A DNA stretch of 64,000 nt, from assembly GCA_054601695.1 (NCBI GenBank), contig BAAHQB010000104.1, positions 496,001-560,000 on the forward strand, written 5' to 3'. The notes beneath the pieces are model-generated. The model saw only the letters and a program-made list of their open reading frames with translations. It made no database searches and was not told the DNA's origin. Positions 55,633 to 64,000 of the stretch are shown one piece after another. The first letter of the stretch is position 1; each line of letters starts with the position of its first letter. The DNA comes from Amorphochlora amoebiformis. Lineage: Eukaryota > Cercozoa > Chlorarachniophyceae. Both the position numbers and the translations under genes were made by a program.

Positions 55633-56012
55633 AATGTGTGTGTGTGTATGTTCAGATTGCCGAATTTGCGGCATCCCAACCTTCCTTCATCTTCCCTTGC
55701 GCTAATCAGATTCACCATATTGCCAGAGCGGGTACTCTTCTTCTCTTTATCTAAATCACTCATTAGTCTCTCCCAACTCTCTCCCTTATACTCTGTGTTC
55801 TATTTCTGTTAACCTGTATTCTCTCACTCCGTAAGCTCTATCTCTCTCTCTCCTCACTATCTCTTGTCTTCCCCTCATTCTTCTCCTGTGATTTATTCTC
55901 TCTCTTACACACAATTGCTCTCTTCCCACTTTTTGTGTACATTACCCCGTATATATCTTCGTTTTTGAAGGATAACGTTATGAACATCACACATTAAACA
56001 CACACATATATG

Positions 56013-56062
<50 letters not shown>

Positions 56063-56090
56063 CACATACACATATACGTATGTATATATG

Positions 56091-56123
<33 letters not shown>

Positions 56124-56140
56124 TACATATATTACATATA

Positions 56141-56174
<34 letters not shown>

Positions 56175-56489
56175 CATGTACATATTTTGTAACTTTACAG
56201 CGGGATTAAACGAGCGGAAAATGAGATTAAACGAGAGGAAAATGAGATTAAACGAGAGGAAAATGAGATTAAACGAGAGGAAAATGAGATTAAACGAGAG
56301 GAAAATGAGATTAAACGAGAGGAAAATGAGAATGCCGTTGTGAGATTTTTGTTAACGATGACGATGTTTAGGCTTATGTTCTCTTATGTTGACAATGGTG
56401 GTATTTAGGCATCTTCCAGGCTTCGCTCGTCGAACCCGCGCCTCTCGCCGATCAAAGTAATAATACTAGCTGTATATATTTATATATAC

Positions 56490-56521
<32 letters not shown>

Positions 56522-57184
56522 GTAAATATACTGTAAATACATATATATATATTTGTGGGGGGTGTGGGTGCATGTTTGTAGGCGAACATCTGTATATATG
56601 TTTGTCTTTGTGTTTGTATGTTTGTGTTCACAAACATGCATTTATTCACATAAGTATTCCCAAACGTATATATACATAGGAATATATATGTATTTATATA
56701 TATACAATTCATATCCACTTATTCACTTATCATACATGCACACAGTAGTTTAAAGTGATCATCCCCATTGATATACGAATTCTATACATTTAACGCACGT
56801 GCACAGACGAAGACAGTAAAGAAGACATGGGTGACCGAGGAATCTTGGAGAGTGATGCTGACAACAATCTAGATCCTGCAATCACCCAGGTAATTTTGCC
56901 TAAAACCGCCCAACGAAAAGTCCCAGTTGACTAGGCTGGGATTAGGGTTAGGGCTACGGTTAGGCTTAGAACGGTGTTCTGTTTTGGCGTTAGATAGGGT
57001 TAGAGTTAGGTCGGATGTGGATGTCTGGGTTGGGGCAGGGCATTGCGTAAGGTCTGGATTAGGATTAGGATTAGGATTAGGGCTGATTTCAGGGGTGGGA
57101 TCGGGCTAGGGTTTAGGACACAACATAGATTAGGCGTATGATGTTATATATTTTTTGTCTGTAGACATGTTATACTTTTATAGA

Positions 57185-57222
<38 letters not shown>

Positions 57223-57223
57223 A

Positions 57224-57297
<74 letters not shown>

Positions 57298-57416
57298 GAT
57301 AATAATAAAAATCAGGCATACGATCACGGGGTGGTTATCAGGTAAGATATATCTACATACATACAAAATTCTATACACAAATATATACATATATATATAT
57401 ATATATGATATTTACA

Positions 57417-57447
<31 letters not shown>

Positions 57448-57625
57448 AATATATATATATATACATGTGTATATGTACATGTGAGTAGATCTGTACAACG
57501 TATGCACATATGATACAAATAAATTATATATATATATATATATGTAGATATTATTAAATATATCACATGCGTGTGTAATATACATGCATATACAATATAT
57601 AAGTACATAAATATGGTCTATATAG

Positions 57626-57677
<52 letters not shown>

Positions 57678-58455
57678 TGAATTTAAATAAATGAATCAAT
57701 TTTCATACATACAAATATTTATATATATGAAACTATATATATACAAAAATATATATATACATCCATATGTATAAATATAAACTAATATATCTATATATAT
57801 ATATACATATATATATATAATATATATATATATAGTTCAATGTAACATATTTATATAAGTATTTTGTACACATAGATGTCTTCTGAACATGCTCAAGCCA
57901 ACCCTGGAGGACAAGTCCTCACTGGTATACACAATAATACCATTCGAATAAACAACGTATATTATTGCAGATTCAATTAGACATGTTTTTCATACTTTAC
58001 ATATCATTGCGTATATATATATATATATATGTATATATATTCCTAAACCATGCGAACTAATAAATATGTTCATGTATACGCAGCATTACGTCCTCGAGAG
58101 AATCCCACAGTTTTACCCAGAGGAGCCTGCTGAGGTAATTTCAGTTCTGACCCTGTTTCTTAACATAATAGTTCCGTCTGATCGACTTAGGCGCTGTTAT
58201 ATATGTATGTATGTATCTACGTATGTATGTGTATCATTTTTAATCCAATTAATTCAATCCTTGGCTGTGACTAAATTTCTGCTCTGCCTCAATTGGTGCC
58301 ACAACTCCATCCCTGTATGTATGCATGTATGCCTGACATCTGGAAATCGAGAGTGGATCCATGCGGTTAAAGGGTAGGTAAATATAGACGAGAACATAAT
58401 TTGTTGAAAAGGAAAAGGAAGACGAGAAAAAGGACAAAAAAGACGTCAAGGAGAG

Positions 58456-58507
<52 letters not shown>

Positions 58508-58570
58508 ATATATACATATATATATATATGTATGTGTATATCTATCTATATATATATATATATATGCATA

Positions 58571-58606
<36 letters not shown>

Positions 58607-58667
58607 TTCTGTGTGTGTAGATCTATGAAAGCATGTAAAGGTATATATAAACATATATATATATATA

Positions 58668-58720
<53 letters not shown>

Positions 58721-58806
58721 TCTATGTATATATATGTGTATATATGTAAATATCTTATTATTCCTATCCTTAGTGTTAAATGCAATGTTTCGCATATGTC
58801 CCTTTT

Positions 58807-58848
<42 letters not shown>

Positions 58849-58866
58849 CGTATTTATTTGTTTGTG

Positions 58867-58903
<37 letters not shown>

Positions 58904-59463
58904 GTATATGTATATTGTTAGTGCAGGGGTATAGTAGATGGTAGTCCAGAGTTTGATCCAAGTCCGCTTGGTTTATGTCAATGATAAAGGGAAATTCTCA
59001 AGCAGCTCATTCATGAAATTTCTAGGAATGTTCTAACTTCTCAAACACACCGGAATCTTCGGATAAGTTCTGAAAGCGTGACAGTGCGTGACATCACGTT
59101 GTGTCACGATATATATATGTATATATATATATATGTGTATATATATATATTCGGAAGCCCGGTACTATCGGGTACTACCCAGCACTACCCGGTACCGGCA
59201 AGGTAATCTCCGAGCATCTCCGGAATCTCCGGAACTTCCAGCGATCTCCAGCTATCTGTAGTATACGTACGGCTATACTTCAACACGCTATCGATATCTA
59301 CTCTTCGAGCTGCGTCCCCTCATACTATTTATATTGTTGCTTTAACAATATATATACATAACTTTCTATGTATATACATGTATATATATATATATGTATA
59401 TGGTAATGCATTACATAAATATGTATAAATATATATATTTTTTTTGGTATGTGTATTACATAA

Positions 59464-59525
<62 letters not shown>

Positions 59526-60081
59526 GTGTGTGTGTGTATAAATAATATATATTTACATAGATATATGTATTGGTGTATATATTCGGATTCATACACCTTA
59601 GCAAAGATAATCGAGGTCGTAGTCGGGACGGAATACGCGAGATGAAATCACGTCGTGGTAAAACATACCTGTTTTTGTATGTATGTTCGAATAAATCTAT
59701 CTACGTATGTACATATATACATATATATATATATATACAATTGTATATGTAGTATAAATATGATGTACGTATACATATATATAATATATATATATATACA
59801 TATTTACTAATACTATATACTATATAAATGTATGTATGAATATATATAGATACATGTATAATTTATATATATATATATATGCATATTTTTATCTATACAT
59901 TTATTTTATATAATGTAAAGTACGTAACACATAAAAATACGATATTACATATTTATATATATATATATATGTATATATGTGTATATGTATACATATATAT
60001 ATGTATATATTATCACGCCGAACCAAACGTTTTAAGTGATTATTACGTTTATATATTTCATTTACATATGTACGTGAATAT

Positions 60082-60113
<32 letters not shown>

Positions 60114-60405
60114 GTATACAGTATACACACACGTGTTATGCAATATTAAATTATATCACATCATGCTGTCCCTAATTTTCAGAAGTGCTGGGATATCTGG
60201 ATATATTTACATAAGATAGATATATATATACATATATATATATATACATAGTATAAATATATACATCCCTATATTATATTTGTAAACGTATATATTGTAT
60301 TATATGTGAACGTATGTTTTGTATTATATGTATTCAGACCGCCGATCACGGATGCGCTCAGAAGCCAAGGTTGGAAAATTGTGCAAATACATCAATATAC
60401 CTGAG

Positions 60406-60455
<50 letters not shown>

Positions 60456-61226
60456 GTATATATACATATACATATATATATACATAATTGTATACATATG
60501 ATACTTAGGGTGCCGAAGAGAAACGAAGAGCTGAGAGGAAGGCAGAGAGGGCAAGGAGAACGAGAAAGAAGGAGGTTTTACATTTGAGATGAGGGATATG
60601 AAAGAGACATGTGGAGATAGTAGAAGAGGGGGATTTTTAGGCAGGAAGTAAGGGAGATGGGAGGCTAAGCAAATGATAGTGATGCATTGAGTGAGAGGGA
60701 AGGGGGAGGCTTATAGTTCCTCAAAGCATTTTAGTTGTGTCCATCGATGCATCTTATATGTTATAGCTATATATATATATATATATCAAACATATATTTA
60801 TATATATATATATATTTGATACGATTTGCTCCTTATACTAATCAACACATCCAATACTATATACTATCATAAATGCATCAGATGAAAGAGCGTCCTCCGC
60901 TTCCTGATATAATTAAGTGCGACCTTGTCGACTGTCTACTAAGGTCTATATACATATAAATAAAAATATGTATATTTTATAATGTATACAATATATAATA
61001 TATATAACACATAGATGTATTCTTAAATATATACATATCTTGAAGTTATATATATATATATATATTACAAACATACGTGTGTAAATATATGTGTGTGTGT
61101 AATATTTATTATATATGTATATTCATATACATACATTTATATATAATATATATATATACACATATATATATATATATTTAATATATTCATGTATTTATAT
61201 ATTTGTACATATGGATAAGGATATAA

Positions 61227-61257
<31 letters not shown>

Positions 61258-61328
61258 CATATATATATATATATACATATATTATACATATATATATATA
61301 TGTTTGTGTGTGTGTGTGTGTGCATTTA

Positions 61329-61372
<44 letters not shown>

Positions 61373-61629
61373 TATATACATATATACATATATATATATA
61401 ATATGTAAATATGTATATACATATATATATATATATATATAGATATGGTTATAAATATATATATATATATACATATATTTATATATATACATATATTGTG
61501 TGTAATACATATATTAAATACGCGTGCTTGAACAATCAGATATATTTGTATAACCATCAAATGTGTGACTATCACTTGCACTCAAGAGTACCTTGAGCCT
61601 CCGGATATATACACATTAAATATTTATAT

Positions 61630-61674
<45 letters not shown>

Positions 61675-61727
61675 TTATATATATATATATATATGAATAT
61701 ATATATATATATACATATATATATGTG

Positions 61728-61779
<52 letters not shown>

Positions 61780-61970
61780 ATACACATGAACATACAAATA
61801 TATGTATATACATATATATATATATATAACTATATATGTATATTTGTGTGTGTATATACGCCAGATACATGACTATAACTTGTCCTCGAGAGTACCTTGA
61901 GGCACAGGAGAGGGAGCGTCAGCGCCAGGTGTACATAGTGTATTCATATAATATACCATGATTAATATAT

Positions 61971-62008
<38 letters not shown>

Positions 62009-62192
62009 GTATATGTGTATGTATATGTTTAAATATGTATATTTATATATGAGTGTGTCAAATTCCACACCAATCCAAAGAAGAGAAAAGAAATCCTCAA
62101 CAAGCTTCCATACACATGTATGTGTACATGTATATATATATATATACATATATAAATATAAATATCACATAGTTATTTTGTATATTGTACAC

Positions 62193-62247
<55 letters not shown>

Positions 62248-62311
62248 GCATATGTTTGTATATATATATATATATATATATAATATGTGTGTGTGTGTGC
62301 ATATGTAATGT

Positions 62312-62357
<46 letters not shown>

Positions 62358-62680
62358 GTACATACATATGTATATTTTCATTGTGAGCTTAGCGAGCAAG
62401 TAGACATGGCGCGGTAGGTAATTAACAGTTACCAGCGGAGCGCTAAAGAGTCCAATAGTCCACCTTTGATTGAAGTCCAATCTAAAATTTGGCCGGAGCG
62501 TGAATGACATGGTGTGATGTCACGTCTTGTCAGTAATACCAAATGAGACCATGTGCAACACTTTCCAAATTCTCCAGCGATCTCCAGCATATCTCTGACA
62601 ACGCCCGAGCACTATGCCGATATCTACTTGTTAAGCTGTGTCTTCTCATGATATTTATATGGCAGTCTACCAATACTTAC

Positions 62681-62742
<62 letters not shown>

Positions 62743-63827
62743 GTATATTTATACATTTACACTTTTATGTATACATATATATCATACATATATATATATA
62801 TATATATATTATACATATACACACATATATACGTATATGTGTATATATATATATATGCATATATATATATATAAACATATATATATATATAATATATCTA
62901 CATATGTATATAATATATCTATAACAAAAAAAGGAGGAAGAAGCAGCCAGAGAGAGGGCCGCAGCCGCTGCGCTGGCTGAAATGGAGGACGATGAGGTGA
63001 GTCTTGTGATGCAATCAAGTTTACCCTTACGGTAACCGTATATGGCAAGGGTTAGGCTGCAGGATCTACTCGTTAAATCAATCCCAACCCATCTGATTAT
63101 TACCTCTCTGTGCCTACTGCCAATCGCGATCGCTCTCTCTCTCTCGCTCTTCGCATCTTTCATTCTTACTCTCTTTCTACCTCTCTCCATCTCCCTCTGC
63201 ATCTAATTCTCTCTCTTTCCTCTCTATCTCCTCTCGCTCTCGTCCTCGCTCTCCTCCTCTCACTCACGCCCTCCTCTAGTTCTCTAGGTGTCGGTCTCTC
63301 CCTTCCCTTCTCGTTCTCGTTCCCATTTTCTCCCTATCTCCGTCCATCTCCTCTCTCCCATTTATTCTTGCTTCCGCTCTCTCTACTACCCTACAATACG
63401 CCTAAGCTTACCTAACCCTTATCTAACCTAGCCCTAACCCTATAGTCATTGGAGAAGAAATCGAAGGTGAAGGTCAAGAAAAAACACCGGAAAGTCAAAG
63501 AGCATAAAAAGGTGTGCTTATTCCTTATACATATATATTTTCCTGCGCACGACATATATTTGCATGCTTTTATCCCATTCACTGATTACTCGCAAGTATT
63601 CCGGAAATAGTAAAGTTTTACTAATCATATCCCAACTCTAACAACCTAAACCCTAACCCTAACCCAACCTAAACCCTAACCCTTGCGACCTAACCCCTAA
63701 CCTGAACAACCTAACCCTTACCCTAAAATCCTAACACTAACCCTAAAACAAAACTCACCGGGGGTATGTAGGAAACGGATGGGAAACTGGAGATCTCGCC
63801 GACTACGTCGCCGATTATTAATGCGAT
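53042..63827 (+). CDS. Highly charged multi-exon protein, 3' end outside window
   Basis: Exons in phase: 53042-53106, 53220-53319, 53512-53628, 53834-53899, 54458-54511, 55102-55176, 55476-55535, 55656-55731, about 56215-56339, 56420-56456, 56807-56889, 57316-57341, 57876-57924, 58084-58134, 58412-58455, 58621-58634, 60338-60369, 60509-60574, 60882-60943, 61865-61928, 62934-62996, 63446-63511 and 63772-63827 (continues), about 480 codons. The N-terminus is a basic coiled coil ([19 protein letters not shown]). The middle has [56 protein letters not shown] and [16 protein letters not shown]. The end is Lys/Glu/Ala-rich ([36 protein letters not shown]). It looks nuclear or cytoskeletal, but I recognise no family. 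Weak points: exon 2 may run to a GC donor at 53349, and the exon 9 acceptor is ambiguous. Exon 16 is 14 nt. Confidence 0.75.
56201..56333 (+). repeat. 21-bp coding minisatellite
   Basis: About six tandem copies of a 21-bp unit (ATTAAACGAGAGGAAAATGAG), the first with one substitution (GAGCGG). The unit is a multiple of three, and two frames stay open. One encodes KREENEI repeats, the other LNERKMR repeats. It forms most of exon 9 of gene 8. Confidence 0.9.
56930..57125. repeat. Degenerate TTAGGG-like tract in gene 8 intron 11
   Basis: GGGATTAGGGTTAGGGC, GATTAGGATTAGGATTAGG and GGGCTAGGGTTTAGG lie between exons 56807-56889 and 57316-57341. The G-rich strand is the coding strand here, unlike most other intronic tracts in the window. 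Confidence 0.7.
58915..59345 (+). mobile_element. tRNA-derived SINE-like element, best head
   Basis: TTGTTAGTGCAGGGGTATAG head: A-box-like TAGTGCAGGGG at 58919-58929 and B-box-like AGTTTGATCCA at 58950-58960, about 31 bp apart as in tRNA genes. The body shows GCGTGACATCACG, an internal (TA)n insertion (about 59108-59150), CGGGTACTACCCAGC, CGATCTCCAGC and the 3' block ATATCTACTCTTCGAGCTGC. It lies in the intron between exons 58621-58634 and 60338-60369. Confidence 0.7.
61532..61606 (+). pseudogene. Probable decayed duplicate of exon 20 of gene 8
   Basis: GTGACTATCACTTG, then CAAGAGTACCTTGAG, closely matches ATGACTATAACTTG and CGAGAGTACCTTGAG of the accepted exon 61865-61928. The copy stays open ([10 protein letters not shown] versus [10 protein letters not shown]) but has no nearby GT donor after CTTGAG, so it is probably not spliced as an internal exon. 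Confidence 0.6.
62391..62675 (+). mobile_element. SINE-like element, fourth plus-strand copy
   Basis: Shares GATTGAAGTCC, GCCGGAGCGTGAATGACATG, GTGATGTCACGTCTTGTCAG, CTCCAGCGATCTCCAGC and the 3' block ATATCTACTTGTTAAGCTG with the other copies. The head is diverged. It lies between exons 61865-61928 and 62934-62996 of gene 8. Confidence 0.6.
63120..63395. repeat. CT-rich polypyrimidine tract in gene 8 intron 21
   Basis: CTCTCTCTCT, CCTCTCC and TCCATCTCC runs precede a CCCTAACCC stretch and the exon at 63446. The open Ser/Leu frame across it is a composition artefact. Confidence 0.7.
63396..63750. repeat. CCCTAA-like tracts flanking exon 22
   Basis: CTAACCCTTATCTAACC and AGCCCTAACCCTATAG run directly into the acceptor of exon 63446-63511. 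A second stretch (CTAAACCCTAACCC, CTAACCCTTACCC) fills most of the next intron to about 63750. Confidence 0.75.
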
Positions 63828-63880
63828 GTGTGCTCTCAATCTCCTGGTGTTTTGGGGGTTAGGGCTAGGTTGGGGTTACG

Positions 63881-63925
<45 letters not shown>

Positions 63926-64000
63926 TATATATATGTATGTATGTATGTATATATATATATATATATGTATATGATACTCTGTATACATGTGTATGTAGAT

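Overview
This is a eukaryotic window, probably from an intron-rich protist that I cannot name. The evidence is spliced genes with many short phase-consistent exons, GT-AG introns (some only 54-55 bp), a pre-mRNA splicing factor and a PP2A regulatory subunit, degenerate TTAGGG/CCCTAA tracts and tRNA-like dispersed repeats. Most non-coding DNA is (TA)n microsatellite and its interruptions, so exons appear as small non-TA islands. Nearly all open frames made of Tyr-Ile repeats are translated microsatellite, not genes. I rebuilt genes by hand by joining islands that keep reading frame and splice phase.

Layout: (1) about 1.36-4.51 kb, plus strand, the 3' part of an NHL beta-propeller-like gene. 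(2) About 6.4-16.3 kb, minus strand, an unrecognised gene of at least 17 exons. (3) About 17.4-23.2 kb, minus strand, a second unrecognised gene. (4) 25.3-25.7 kb, minus strand, a two-exon small membrane protein. (5) 25.9-32.6 kb, plus strand, a complete 20-exon PP2A B56 (B') regulatory subunit, starting head-to-head with gene 4. (6) 35.6-44.5 kb, plus strand, a 16-exon protein with two membrane helices and long coiled coils. (7) 45.6-52.9 kb, minus strand, a complete 16-exon USP39/Sad1 gene. (8) 53.0 kb to beyond the window, plus strand, a highly charged protein, head-to-head with USP39 and 98 bp from it.

There is no sign that these genes form one pathway. USP39 acts in tri-snRNP assembly and B56 directs PP2A to substrates. 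What ties the window together is its architecture: two head-to-head gene pairs, convergent gene ends separated by CTAG/GTAC-rich zones, introns swollen by (TA)n, intronic tracts resembling degenerate telomere repeats, and a tRNA-like SINE family sitting in introns of at least three genes.

Exon boundaries come from frame, splice phase and, for USP39 and B56, alignment to the remembered family pattern. For the unrecognised genes they are models that RNA data should test.
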